Source of the DNA: Amorphus sp040750475
GTDB taxonomy: Bacteria; Pseudomonadota; Alphaproteobacteria; Rhizobiales; Amorphaceae
Length of the DNA: 64,000 nt
NCBI RefSeq assembly: GCF_040750475.1
Contig: NZ_JABJVY010000004.1
Location: 62,001 to 126,000 of the forward strand
Direction of reading: 5' to 3'
The notes under the pieces were generated by a model. That model had not been told where the DNA came from. It did no database searches and was given only the letters and a program-made list of their open reading frames with translations. Positions 23,104-31,528 of the stretch are shown piece by piece (within the stretch, counting starts at the first letter, position 1; every line of letters starts with the position of its first letter). Position numbers and translations under genes: made by a program.

Positions 23104-23418
23104 TTAAGCCGCCCGCGGCTCAATCCCCTCCAGTTCCGTTTCGATCTCCCGCCGCCGTTGCATCAGGTCGTGATCGGCCTGCAGGCCGAGGAAGAAGCCC
23201 TCCGAGACGCCGAAATAGCGGGCAAGCCGCAGGTCGGTGTCGGCTGTGATCGCACGCTTGCCGAGCACGATCTCGTTGATGCGCCGAGGAGGGACATGAA
23301 CGGCGCGGGCGAGCGCGTTCTGGCTGAGGCCCATCGGGATAAGGAACTCTTCCGACAGGATTTCGCCCGGATGGGGATTCGGCAGCAATTCAGCCGTGAT
23401 AGTCGACGATTTCGACAT
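23104..23418 (-). CDS. higA: HigA-family antitoxin
   Basis: A 104-residue XRE-type protein: LLPNPHPGEILSEEFLIPMG, LSQNALARAVHVPPRRINEI and VLGKRAITADTDLRLARYFG are the canonical HigA pattern. It neutralises HigB and represses the operon. Start ATG 23418 lies inside the end of higB (29-base overlap), so translation is coupled. Antitoxin after toxin is the usual order of higBA. Confidence 0.92.
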   Translation of the reverse strand: MSKSSTITAELLPNPHPGEILSEEFLIPMGLSQNALARAVHVPPRRINEIVLGKRAITADTDLRLARYFGVSEGFFLGLQADHDLMQRRREIETELEGIEPRAA

Positions 23419-23674
23419 TGCTCGGTCCTCCGTCCGTCCAGTTAAAGCAGATCCGCCACTGCCCGTTGATCCGGATGCTGTGCTGTCCCTGGCGCCCCCC
23501 TTTGAGGGCCTCGAGCCGGTTTCCAGGCGGTACCCGGAGGTCCTGCAGGACACGCGCCTGATTCATCATGCGGAGCTTGCGGAGCGCGACAGCCTGAATG
23601 TCGGGCGGCAGCCTGCGGCTGAGCCGACCGGACCAAATCACTTCGGCTTCGGGGTCGGCAAAACTCCGGATCAT
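23390..23674 (-). CDS. higB: HigB-family mRNA interferase toxin
   Basis: A 94-residue RelE-superfamily toxin: MIRSFADPEAEVIWSG, ALRKLRMMNQARVLQDLRVP, PGNRLEALKG and SIRINGQWRICFNWTDGG are diagnostic. It cleaves mRNA on the ribosome. Full length with no mutation obvious in the basic active-site region. The operator lies directly upstream. Confidence 0.92.
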   Translation of the reverse strand: MIRSFADPEAEVIWSGRLSRRLPPDIQAVALRKLRMMNQARVLQDLRVPPGNRLEALKGGRQGQHSIRINGQWRICFNWTDGGPSNVEIVDYHG

Positions 23675-23680
23675 GCCCCT

Positions 23681-23707
23681 TATATAACGCGAGGCGTTAT
23701 ATAACGC
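23681..23707. promoter_or_regulatory. higBA operator/promoter
   Basis: TATATAACGC (23681-23690), GAG, then its exact complement GCGTTATATA (23694-23703); a further direct copy TATATAACGC occupies 23698-23707. The three half-sites begin 6 bases before the higB start codon and contain the -10-like box, so HigA would repress by occlusion. Confidence 0.72.
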
Positions 23708-23737
23708 AATACGTCATACACGCACCGGCGACATCGC

Positions 23738-24256
23738 TCACTCCTCCCCCGGCCAATCAACTAGAAAGCGCTCGTAGTCTTCCAGTGCCAGCCCTTCTTC
23801 GGAAATTGTCCGGCCACGGGCGGAAATGCCGGCCTGATGGACGGTCTCCGGGTCGCCCGAGACAAGCGGATGCCACCAGTAGAGCGGCTTTCCCTCCGAA
23901 ATCAGCCGGTAGCCGCAGGTCGGCGGAAGCCAGGTCAGTTCCTCGATCGCCTTCGGGGTCAGCGGAATGCAATCGGGTACGATGGTGGCGCGGTTGGGAT
24001 AGTCGCGACAGCGGCAGCTTTTGTCGTCGAGGAGACGGCAGGCGACGTTGGTCCAGTAAATCTCGCCGGTGTCCCAATCCTCCAGCTTGTTGAGGCAGCA
24101 TCGGGCGCACCCGTCGCACAGCTGCTCCCACTCCTCGCCGGTCATCTGGTCGAGGCGCTTTTCCTCCCAAAACGGGCGCGGCCGCTCGCCCGCGTCCGGC
24201 GGCGCGGCGCCATCGGCAAGTGCGGCAAGGTCCAGAGGATCACGCGGGTCGCGCAT
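23738..24256 (-). CDS. YcgN-family (UPF0260) cysteine-cluster protein
   Basis: A 172-residue protein of the YkgJ/YcgN cysteine-cluster group. CDGCARCCLNK, WTNVACRLLDDKSCRCRDYP and VPDCIPLTP carry the eight conserved cysteines thought to bind zinc or an iron-sulfur cluster; WLPPTCGYRL and PLYWWHPLVSGD are family signatures. Function unknown. The ATG at 24256 is selected because the protein family begins close to there. Confidence 0.88.
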   Translation of the reverse strand: MRDPRDPLDLAALADGAAPPDAGERPRPFWEEKRLDQMTGEEWEQLCDGCARCCLNKLEDWDTGEIYWTNVACRLLDDKSCRCRDYPNRATIVPDCIPLTPKAIEELTWLPPTCGYRLISEGKPLYWWHPLVSGDPETVHQAGISARGRTISEEGLALEDYERFLVDWPGEE

Positions 24257-24450
24257 GGCGGTCGGGTCTCTTTCAAACGGGTGCGGAACACGGTCAACGC
24301 AGCGATGCCATCGATGTGTGGCGGTATGGCGTTCGATCAAGCCTCGCGCAAGCGAGGCACGCCAGAGATCGCAGGGGCGATCAGCCACAAGTTGCCGATC
24401 GCCGAACGCGCCCGTCGCGCTCACGGTCCCAGGAAGGAAAACCCCCAATC

Positions 24451-24639
24451 ATGTCTTTTTCGGAAGAGATCCCCGCCCGCCGCCTTCGCACGCCCAACCT
24501 GCTCGTTCCCGCGGCGATCGCCGCCGACGAGGAAAGCTGGGGCTTTGCTACCGAGGAAGAAGATCCGTTCTACATGGTGTTCCAGACCGCGCGCAGCTAT
24601 CCGCAGTCGGGCCTCAGCTCCGATGGCGACGACGCCTAG
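24451..24639 (+). CDS. Hypothetical small acidic protein, 62 residues
   Basis: MSFSEEIPARRLRTPNLLV then an acidic middle (DEESWGFATEEEDPFY) and a short tail. A purine-rich AGGAAGGA lies about 13 bases upstream. No family recognised. It is divergent from the YcgN gene with about 194 bases between the start codons; that gap shows no clear promoter motif to me. Confidence 0.5.
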   Translation: MSFSEEIPARRLRTPNLLVPAAIAADEESWGFATEEEDPFYMVFQTARSYPQSGLSSDGDDA

Positions 24640-24800
24640 GTCATGAACTCATAAATCCGGACGGTCCGGGCGGAGGCGATTTGGTCGAATGCCAGGAGCA
24701 AGAGCGCAGGAAACCCGGCCGGTTTTCAAGATTTTGCGACGCAGCAGTCGGGCAAATCGACCCGCTCCTTCGGACGCCGAAACGGCTCAAAAAGCCGGCG

Positions 24801-25136
24801 TCAATCCAGAAACACGCGGCCCTCGCGATCCTCGATCTCCACCACCCAGAGATCGGGGTCGAAGTCGCGTTCGCGCACGATGCGGGCGTCGGCATCGGCC
24901 TCGGGCTGGCGTTCGAGAACCCGCTCGAAGCTGCGCCCGCCCCAGCCGGCGTCTCCCTCTGCCGTAAGCGCCTGGGGCGCGGGGGCATAGAGGTCGACGG
25001 TACCGTCGAGCCGATTGATCTTCAGGAAGATCGCGCCCGCCTCTTCCGCGCCCTTGCTCAGCACCGCGCCGAAAGCGCCCTCCGCCTGGCAGCGGCGCAG
25101 ATAGGCGGAGACCCAAATCGACGAGGTGAGGCGCAT
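24801..25136 (-). CDS. DUF1491 family protein
   Basis: A 111-residue protein restricted to alphaproteobacteria: MRLTSSIWVSAYLRRCQAEG, GAIFLKINRLDGTVDLYAP, and ARIVRERDFDPDLWVVEIED are its conserved blocks. Function unknown. Sits 15 bases after the peptidoglycan-binding protein's 3' end in the opposite sense of reading order (the two are on the same strand, this gene second in order of coordinates but transcribed after it). Confidence 0.88.
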   Translation of the reverse strand: MRLTSSIWVSAYLRRCQAEGAFGAVLSKGAEEAGAIFLKINRLDGTVDLYAPAPQALTAEGDAGWGGRSFERVLERQPEADADARIVRERDFDPDLWVVEIEDREGRVFLD

Positions 25137-25151
25137 GCCGCGGACCGCCCG

Positions 25152-25883
25152 TCAGCCTTCCGGCCCGGCCGGCGCAACGCCGAGCCGGCTCAAGATGGTC
25201 CCGGAGACCTTGCCGGTGACCGACAGGCCGTGATCGAGCTCGTAGCGGCGGATCGCACCGGCCGTCTCCGACCCGTAGAGCCCGTCGACGGTGATCGGAC
25301 CGTAGCCGGCGTCCACCAGCGCCTTCTGCAACTGCTCAACCGTCGCCCGCGACGGCTCGGCCGCCTGCGGCTTAGGCGGCGTGGTCTCGGCCGGGGTCGA
25401 CAGGCTCGCAAGCAGCCCCACCGAGGGCGCGCCCGTCGCCTCCAATCCCGCCTTGGTTTCATAGGCTGCGATCGCGGTGCGGGTGGCGGGGCCCATCATG
25501 CCGTCGACCGTGCCGGAATAGAGCCCGCGTTCGGCAAGCGCGGTTTGGATTGCCGCCACCAGATTGTCCGGCGGCGCCTCCGCCGGAGCCGGTTGCGCCG
25601 GTGCTGCCGGCGTGGTCGTGGAGGCAACCTGGGTCGATCCCATCCCGTCGGCGGACGTTTGCAGCTCAGGGGCGGAGGCGAACAAGGGCGCGGGATGCGG
25701 TCCCGGCTGCAGAAACAGCGCATTCGTCACGATAAAGCCGAACACCAGCACGCACCCGCCGATCGCCACCAGCGTGCGGCGGCGCAAAGCCAGCCTTGGC
25801 GCGCCGCGCTCGCGGCCGTCGTCGTGCTCGCCGGCCTTGGTCTCGGGCTGGCTGCGGGTCCGGTCTCGCCTGGTCGCGCTCAC
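25152..25883 (-). CDS. Membrane-anchored protein with two peptidoglycan-binding domains
   Basis: About 243 residues. A basic N-terminus, one membrane segment (TLVAIGGCVLVFGFIVTNAL), a Pro/Ala-rich spacer, and two PG_binding_1 repeats (LVAAIQTALAERGLYSGTVD and LQKALVDAGYGPITVDGLYG, each followed by a glycine-rich TRTAI or SETAGAI helix). It should sit in the inner membrane and grip peptidoglycan. No ATG fits, so GTG 25883 is taken as start. The gene is 15 bases upstream of the DUF1491 gene in the direction of transcription. Confidence 0.75.
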   Translation of the reverse strand: MSATRRDRTRSQPETKAGEHDDGRERGAPRLALRRRTLVAIGGCVLVFGFIVTNALFLQPGPHPAPLFASAPELQTSADGMGSTQVASTTTPAAPAQPAPAEAPPDNLVAAIQTALAERGLYSGTVDGMMGPATRTAIAAYETKAGLEATGAPSVGLLASLSTPAETTPPKPQAAEPSRATVEQLQKALVDAGYGPITVDGLYGSETAGAIRRYELDHGLSVTGKVSGTILSRLGVAPAGPEG

Positions 25884-26334
25884 GGGGCTCGTCGTCTTTC
25901 CGTCGTTGTCGCGTGCATGGTTCGGTTCAGGGGTGGCCGGGGAGCCACACTTTGGGAAAGCGCATCCCCTCCCGGCGATCGCAAGAGGCCGGCATCTGAG
26001 TGAAGCTCCGCCCCACCAGCCCGGCCGACGCCCCCGATCGCGGCGAAATGGTGACGGCAGCGCCTTAAGGAACGCTGAACCCGAAGGCTCGAATTCAACC
26101 ACCCCCGCAGATCTCTAGGGGCTGTTATGAACTTCCAATAGGGCTGCGACACACCCAAGAAAAATGTCGGCGATGTTTGACCGTCGACGTCCCCCTCAAA
26201 CCTCATGGATTCGATCGATCGAATTTGACCGATCCGGACAACCGAACCTTCAGCGGCCGCATGGCAGGCTCATCCCCAAGCCTGCCCGCGCCTGCGGGCT
26301 GCCGCTTCGATTGGACCACGATCGGACAAGACCC
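25884..26334. other. 451-base divergent intergenic region
   Basis: Between the peptidoglycan-binding gene (minus) and the DUF5330 gene (plus). It contains a 16-bp perfect palindrome ATTCGATCGATCGAAT at 26209-26224 flanked by two direct TTTGACCG-type boxes, but no recognisable gene. Probably holds both promoters. Confidence 0.4.
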
Positions 26335-26751
26335 ATGATCCGTTTTTTCATCCGTTCCGTCTTCTGGCTCGCCGTCGTCCTGCTCGTGCTGCCGTTCGTG
26401 ATTTCACGACCGGAGAGCCGCTCCAACGTCGTTGATACCGAGCCCCAGGCCGGCTCTCGCGAGGCGGTTGCCGCCCTTTCCGGCGCCGTCAGCGATGCCT
26501 CTAGCTTCTGCGAGCGCCAGCCCGACGCCTGCGATGCCGGCAAGTCGGTGGTCTCCGCCATCGGCTCGCAATTGCGCGACGGGGCCGCCACCCTGGCCTA
26601 TCTGCTCAACGAAGCCTTGAACGATGCGGAGGACGACACCTCCGTCCAGCAGGCTCAGCCGCAATATGATCCGTCCTCCTCCGGCACGCTGACGCCGGAA
26701 GACCGCGATCCGGAATGGCAGGGCGATGGCGACAAGCTCCCGCCGGTTTGA
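26335..26751 (+). CDS. DUF5330 family protein
   Basis: A 138-residue protein with a membrane anchor or signal at the start (MIRFFIRSVFWLAVVLLVLP) and a soluble part with AVAALSGAVSDASSFCERQP and CDAGKSVVSAIGSQLRDGAA, including two cysteines, the typical make-up of DUF5330 proteins of Hyphomicrobiales. Function unknown; localisation probably periplasmic. ATG 26335 starts at the hydrophobic segment. Confidence 0.85.
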   Translation: MIRFFIRSVFWLAVVLLVLPFVISRPESRSNVVDTEPQAGSREAVAALSGAVSDASSFCERQPDACDAGKSVVSAIGSQLRDGAATLAYLLNEALNDAEDDTSVQQAQPQYDPSSSGTLTPEDRDPEWQGDGDKLPPV

Positions 26752-26861
26752 CCGATGTCCATTGCAGGGGCGCCGGATCGGCGCCCTGTTCGATTCGGCC
26801 CCTGTTGACCGGTCTTCATTTCGAGCAGTCCGCGGGCGAAAGCCCGTTGCCCACCTCTCTC

Positions 26862-26950
26862 ACGACTTGCGAAGCCAGCGCGCGACCGCGCGCCGGCCGG
26901 TAGGCCGCGCCCGCGCAGCCGGGCGCGAAGCGCACTGGCGTGAGCGAAAA
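26862..26950. repeat. Module B repeat (GC-rich mosaic element)
   Basis: On the minus strand it reads TCGCTCACGCCAG, a GC-rich run containing GGCTGCGCGGGCGCGGCC, then CGCGCGGTCGCGCGCTGGC. Related copies: 42529-42612, 49772-49853 and parts of the 52808-53054 array. It adjoins the palindromic tandem array, so the two modules make a mosaic. Confidence 0.6.
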
Positions 26951-26956
26951 GAAACT

Positions 26957-27302
26957 GCGGAAAACCGGTCCCCACTTTTCCTGATCCCGCCCAAGATCAA
27001 CCCCTTCGGACCGCCTCCGAAGGGACAAGTTGATCGACCCAAATTTTAAGCGGGATCCGGGCGGAAAACCGGTCCCCACTTTTCCTGATCCCGCCCAAGA
27101 TCAACCCCTTCGGACCGCCTCCGAAGGGACAAGTTGATCGACCCAAATTTTAAGCGGGATCCGGGCGGAAAACCGGTCCCCACTTTTCCTGATCCCGCCC
27201 AAGATCAACCCCTTCGGACCGCGTCCGAAGGGACAAGTTGATCGACCCAAATTTTAAGCGGGATCCGGGCGGAAAACCGGTCCCCACTTTTCCTGATCCC
27301 GC
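26957..27302. repeat. Tandem array: three 104-base units plus one partial
   Basis: Units begin at 26957, 27061, 27165 and 27269, each exactly 104 bases apart and nearly identical. Each unit holds nested inverted repeats: GATCCCGC with GCGGGATC outside, GATCAAC with GTTGATC, and CTTCGGA with TCCGAAG inside, plus the palindrome core AAACCGGTCCCCACTTTT. The final partial unit ends at the base before the stop codon of the 3-hydroxyacyl-CoA dehydrogenase gene. Confidence 0.92.
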
Positions 27303-28814
27303 TTAACCCGGCGTATGGATCGGCAGGCCGAGCAGCGCGCGCCGGCGCAGCCAGAGCGAGGACCGATAACGATCGTCGCCGGTGATCGCATGCAGCCGCT
27401 CCATCACCTGATGGGTGGTGGCGACGCCCAGATCCTCGGCCATCTCCAACGGCCCCATCGGATAGTTGAGGCCCAGCTTGAGAGCGAGGTCGATGTCGGC
27501 CGGCGCGGCAAGGCCGGCTTCGGCAATCGCGGCACCCAGATTGGCGATCGCGGCGCGCACCCGAAGCGCCACGAAGCCCGGCGAATCCTTGATCGCCGTT
27601 ACCGACCGGCCCGCATCGACGATCGCCTCGGCCACCCCGTCCAGCGCGGCATGGTCGGCGCCGGGCGCCGTCATCAGCGTGACGCGCTTGGCTGTGTTCA
27701 CCGACAGATCGACCGCCACCAGACGGCGGGCGTCCAGGCCGAGACGTACGGCATAGGTGGTGGCGTCCTCGCCAATCGGATAGCCGAGGATCGGGCTGAT
27801 GCCGTCGTCGGCGCCGATGACCGACAGGCCGACCTCGCGGCAGAAAGCAGCGAGCGCTTCCGACGGCTCGGCCAAAAACACCGTAGCGGCCGGCATTCCT
27901 GTGGGCTGATAGTCGGCATCGCTCGGCGTTGTGAGCTTGCCTTTCTCGTCGTAGTCGAAGTGACCGGCGCGCGTTTTGCGCCCAAGCCGGCCGGCCTCGT
28001 AGAGCAGCTTGTGATGCGGCGTCGTGGCCAGCCGGCGATCGTTCAGGAAGCCCTCGTAGACGATCATGGAGACCGGATAGTTCACGTCCATGCCGGTGAG
28101 GTCCATCAGCGCGAACGGACCCATGCGGAAGCCGCAGCAATCCACCAGGATGGCGTCGATCTGGGACGGCGTCGCCACCCCTTCGTCCAACAGCCGGAGC
28201 GCCTCGGTGTAGTAGGCGCGGCCGCCGAGATTGACCAGGAAGCCCGGCGAATCCTTCACCTTGACCGGGGTGCGCCCCATCCGCTCGCCGAGGGCTGCCA
28301 GCTTTTCGGCGACCGCCGGCTCCGTCGCCGGTCCTTCGATGATCTCCACCAGGCGCATCAAGGGAACCGGATTGAAGAAGTGCATGCCGGCCACGCGGCC
28401 CGGCCGCGCGCAAGTCCGAGCGATCGAAGCGATCGGAAGCGAGGAGGTGTTGGTGGCCAGAATCGCATCCTCGGCGACGATGCCTTCCAGTTCGCCGAAG
28501 ATCTTGCGCTTGACGTCCAGGTTCTCCACCACCGCCTCGACGACAGTGTCGCAGCCGGAAAAGTCGGAAAGGCTGGAGGCGACCGAAAGCCGACCCTTCT
28601 GGGTCTCGGCGGCCGCCTGGTCGAGCTGCCCCTTCTCCACCAGCCGGTCGATGCGCTTGAAGACCTCGCCGCGCCCGGCTTCCGCTGCGCCTTCCTTAGC
28701 ATCGAAGATCACCGCGCGCATGCCGCCGGCAAGGGCAACCTGGGCGATCCCCTGCCCCATCACGCCGGCCCCGACCACGCCAACGGTGAATTCGGGATCC
28801 TTCACGTCGCGCAT
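27303..28814 (-). CDS. 3-hydroxyacyl-CoA (3-hydroxybutyryl-CoA/adipyl-CoA) dehydrogenase, PaaH-like
   Basis: A 503-residue NAD-dependent dehydrogenase oxidising 3-hydroxyacyl-CoA. The Rossmann motif GVVGAGVMGQGIAQVA opens the protein, catalytic HFFNP and the serine-asparagine motif NTSSLPI follow, then GFLVNLGGRAYYTEALRLL in the first C-terminal domain. A second C-terminal dehydrogenase domain (about residues 400-490) makes the long two-lobed form of phenylacetate and butanoate pathway enzymes. GGAGGA lies before ATG 28814. It is divergent from an enoyl-CoA hydratase gene with 165 bases between. The stop abuts the tandem repeat. Confidence 0.9.
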   Translation of the reverse strand: MRDVKDPEFTVGVVGAGVMGQGIAQVALAGGMRAVIFDAKEGAAEAGRGEVFKRIDRLVEKGQLDQAAAETQKGRLSVASSLSDFSGCDTVVEAVVENLDVKRKIFGELEGIVAEDAILATNTSSLPIASIARTCARPGRVAGMHFFNPVPLMRLVEIIEGPATEPAVAEKLAALGERMGRTPVKVKDSPGFLVNLGGRAYYTEALRLLDEGVATPSQIDAILVDCCGFRMGPFALMDLTGMDVNYPVSMIVYEGFLNDRRLATTPHHKLLYEAGRLGRKTRAGHFDYDEKGKLTTPSDADYQPTGMPAATVFLAEPSEALAAFCREVGLSVIGADDGISPILGYPIGEDATTYAVRLGLDARRLVAVDLSVNTAKRVTLMTAPGADHAALDGVAEAIVDAGRSVTAIKDSPGFVALRVRAAIANLGAAIAEAGLAAPADIDLALKLGLNYPMGPLEMAEDLGVATTHQVMERLHAITGDDRYRSSLWLRRRALLGLPIHTPG

Positions 28815-28979
28815 TGCTCGTCCTCCAATCCACATCAAATCGTCTCGCTTGGCCGCCTTCCTATCCGATTTTCACCCAAGGTGAAGAGGCGACGGTGTCG
28901 CCGGGGCGCACCGGGCTGGACGAGCCGACGAAAGCGCGTAGCTTGCCGCGCCGAAACCGCGAACGAGGAGAGCAACGCG

Positions 28980-29762
28980 ATGAGCAACACCGAGGCCCCC
29001 GTCCTGACCGAACGTCCCGAAAGCGGCATCGCCGTCGTCCGGATCAACCGTCCGAAGGCGCGCAACGCCCTTAACATGGCGACCCGTCGGGCGCTGGCGG
29101 ATGCCTTCACCGCCCTGGCCGAAGACGGCGAAATCCGCGCGATCGTGCTGACCGGCGACGACCAGGCCTTCGCGGCGGGCGCGGATCTGAAGGAATTCGT
29201 CGACGCCGACCCGATCGAGGTGGCCAAGCGGCGGGTGGAACGGCTTTGGGGGGCGATTTCCGGTACGCCGCAGCCGATCGTTGCCGCGGTCAGCGGCTAT
29301 GCGCTCGGTGGCGGGCTCGAGCTGGCCATGATGGCCGACATCATCGTCGCCGGCGAAACCGCCCAGCTCGGCCAGCCGGAGGTTCGAGTGGGCATTATGC
29401 CCGGCGCCGGCGGAACCCAGCGGCTGACCCGCGCCGTCGGGAAGTTCCACGCCATGCGGCTCTGTCTGCTCGGCAAACCGATTTCCGCCACGGAAGCCTT
29501 CCAGATCGGGCTGGTCAGCCAGGTCGTGCCCGACGAAGAGGTGTTCGAGACGGCCATGAAGATGGCCAAGACCATCGCCGGCCTGCCGCCGCTTGCCACC
29601 CAGGCGGTGAAGGAATCGGTTCTTCAGGCGGAAAACGGCTCGTTGGAGTCTGGTCTCGCCTTGGAGCGCAAGGCGTTCCAGCTCCTGTTCGCCAGCAAGG
29701 ACAAGAGCGAAGGCATGACCGCCTTCCTGGAAAAGCGGAAACCGAGCTTCACCGGCGAGTGA
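28980..29762 (+). CDS. Enoyl-CoA hydratase/isomerase family protein
   Basis: A 260-residue crotonase-fold enzyme hydrating enoyl-CoA. INRPKARNALNMATRRAL, GDDQAFAAGADLKEF (oxyanion hole) and ISGTPQPIVAAVSGYALGGG, ELAMMADIIVAGETA, GIMPGAGGTQRL with the two catalytic glutamates are present. Together with the divergent dehydrogenase it makes two consecutive steps of beta-oxidation or aromatic acid breakdown. GAGGAG lies upstream of ATG 28980. Confidence 0.92.
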   Translation: MSNTEAPVLTERPESGIAVVRINRPKARNALNMATRRALADAFTALAEDGEIRAIVLTGDDQAFAAGADLKEFVDADPIEVAKRRVERLWGAISGTPQPIVAAVSGYALGGGLELAMMADIIVAGETAQLGQPEVRVGIMPGAGGTQRLTRAVGKFHAMRLCLLGKPISATEAFQIGLVSQVVPDEEVFETAMKMAKTIAGLPPLATQAVKESVLQAENGSLESGLALERKAFQLLFASKDKSEGMTAFLEKRKPSFTGE

Positions 29763-30108
29763 TCGGCGGGCATCGCGCGGGTCGCTGTGGCCAACCGACG
29801 CAGCGACATTACGATTTGCATTCTGGCGCTGGATTCCTTCTAAATTAAATGTGCTAGTGGGGACCGGTCGGCATCCCATGCCGGCCGGCCTTCTCCCTCG
29901 GCACCAGGGTCACGCCTCAACACCAAGGTCGAGAACACCAAGGTTAAGACATCGGGGTCGAGACGTCGGGGGTCGGGGAAATTACGGATAGGGTTTGCCG
30001 CAACTGTCGCTGACGGTCGGCGTGCCTTAAAGACGAGATCTGGATTGGAACTCGTCTGAAGTGCGAGCGCGTAGGGTCCCCTCTTCCGCTCGACCGATCG
30101 AGGGTGTG
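29763..30108 (+). other. 346-base region upstream of hemA
   Basis: Contains an imperfect 9-bp stem-loop GGTCGGCAT-CCC-ATGCCGGCC at about 29869-29889 that may end the hydratase transcript. No FNR/FnrL box (TTGAT-N4-ATCAA) or clear promoter was found before hemA. Confidence 0.4.
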
Positions 30109-31323
30109 ATGGATTACGAAGGCTTCTTCCGGGACCAGCTCGAATCGCTGCGTGGCGAAGGCAACTACCGCGTCTTCGCAGACCTTGAGCGGCATCGCGG
30201 TCAGTTCCCGCGCGCGAAGCGGCATGTCAACGGAGAGACCTCGGAAGTCACCGTCTGGTGCTCCAACGACTATCTCGGCATGGGCCAGAACCCGGTCGTG
30301 CTCGCCGCCATGCACGAGGCGATCGACCGCTGCGGCGCCGGTGCCGGCGGCACCCGCAATATTTCCGGAACGAACCATTATCATGTCATGCTGGAGCAGG
30401 AGCTCGCCGATCTGCATGGCAAGGAGTCCGCGCTCCTGTTCACCTCCGGCTACGTGTCCAACTGGGCGACGCTGACGACGCTCGCCGCAAAGCTTCCCGG
30501 CTGTGTCGTCCTGTCGGACGAGATGAATCACGCCTCGATGATCGAGGGCATCCGCCACAGCCGCGCCGAACGCCAGATTTTCAAGCACAACAGCCCCGAG
30601 GATCTGGAGCGCCGGCTTGCGGCGATCGAGCCCGGCCGGCCGAAACTGGTTGCCTTCGAATCGGTCTATTCGATGGATGGCGATATCGCGCCGATCAAGG
30701 AACTGTGCGACGTCGCCGATTCCTACGGCGCCATGACCTATCTCGACGAGGTCCATGCGGTCGGCCTTTATGGCCCGCGCGGCGGCGGCATTGCCGAGCG
30801 CGAAGGCTTGATGGACCGGCTGACCGTGATCGAAGGCACCCTCGGCAAGGCCTTCGGTGTGGTGGGTGGCTACATCGCCGCGTCGACGGCGCTGTGCGAC
30901 TTCATCCGCTCGTTCGCCTCCGGCTTCATCTTCACCACCGCGCTGCCGCCGCATGTGGCCGCGGGTGCCGCCGCCTCGATCCGGCATCTGAAAGAGAGCC
31001 AGCTTGAGCGCCAGCGCCATCAGATGAACGTCCGCAAGGTCCGCCAGCGGCTGGATGCCATCGGCATTCCTTACATGGCGAACCCGAGCCACATCGTGCC
31101 GGTGATGGTCTGCGACCCGGTCAAGTGCAAGTGGATCAGCGACATCCTCCTGGACACCTACGGGATCTACGTGCAGCCGATCAACTATCCGACGGTTCCC
31201 AAGGGCACCGAGCGGCTCAGGATCACCCCGTCTCCGCTGCACACCGACGCCGACATCGACCATCTGGTCGGCGCGCTGGAAAGTCTCTGGTCGCGTTGCG
31301 CGCTCGCTCGCGCGGTCGCATAG
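30109..31323 (+). CDS. hemA: 5-aminolevulinate synthase
   Basis: A 404-residue PLP enzyme that condenses glycine and succinyl-CoA to 5-aminolevulinate, the first step of heme synthesis in alphaproteobacteria. Motifs: SNDYLGMGQNP, GTRNISGTNHYH, ESVYSMDGDIAPI, YLDEVHAVGLYG with the PLP-binding D213/H216, and IEGTLGKAFG with the Schiff-base lysine K247, the same position as in known C4 enzymes. Length is standard. Start ATG 30109 begins MDYEGFF. An 11-bp hairpin follows the gene. Confidence 0.96.
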   Translation: MDYEGFFRDQLESLRGEGNYRVFADLERHRGQFPRAKRHVNGETSEVTVWCSNDYLGMGQNPVVLAAMHEAIDRCGAGAGGTRNISGTNHYHVMLEQELADLHGKESALLFTSGYVSNWATLTTLAAKLPGCVVLSDEMNHASMIEGIRHSRAERQIFKHNSPEDLERRLAAIEPGRPKLVAFESVYSMDGDIAPIKELCDVADSYGAMTYLDEVHAVGLYGPRGGGIAEREGLMDRLTVIEGTLGKAFGVVGGYIAASTALCDFIRSFASGFIFTTALPPHVAAGAAASIRHLKESQLERQRHQMNVRKVRQRLDAIGIPYMANPSHIVPVMVCDPVKCKWISDILLDTYGIYVQPINYPTVPKGTERLRITPSPLHTDADIDHLVGALESLWSRCALARAVA

Positions 31324-31338
31324 GCGCTTTTCCTCGGC

Positions 31339-31378
31339 GCGTTCCGCGCGGCCTTGGCGGCTTCCGAGCGCGGAACGC
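31339..31378 (+). repeat. Inverted repeat after hemA
   Basis: Perfect 11-bp arms GCGTTCCGCGC and GCGCGGAACGC with an 18-base loop, 16 bases after the hemA stop. No U-run follows, so it is not a typical intrinsic terminator but may protect the transcript end. Confidence 0.55.
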
Positions 31379-31528
31379 TATCCCCGCCCCTACCGGGATC
31401 GTCGGCGGCACCCACACTCGTCGTTACTCACGCTCCTCCTCACGCACACAATGCGCCTATTCGCATTGACCGGCGAGCGCGCGACCTCTATTCGCCGAAG
31501 ACGACGATTGCAGGGATGGACGAGGGGA

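Noticed and set aside
3033..24000. Prophage with integrase and att sites
   Set aside because: No integrase, lysogeny or replication genes and no matching att repeats were seen; base composition resembles the rest of the window.
26105..26160. Insertion-sequence end resembling GGGCTGTTATGAACTTC and a similar string at 52706
   Set aside because: Two short, imperfect similar strings and no transposase reading frame; not enough for an IS.
27315..28900. Long plus-strand open frame opposite the 3-hydroxyacyl-CoA dehydrogenase gene
   Set aside because: Antisense to a clear enzyme gene; no independent start or motifs.
29763..30108. FnrL or PpsR box before hemA
   Set aside because: No TTGAT-N4-ATCAA or TGT-N12-ACA motif was found, only an imperfect hairpin.
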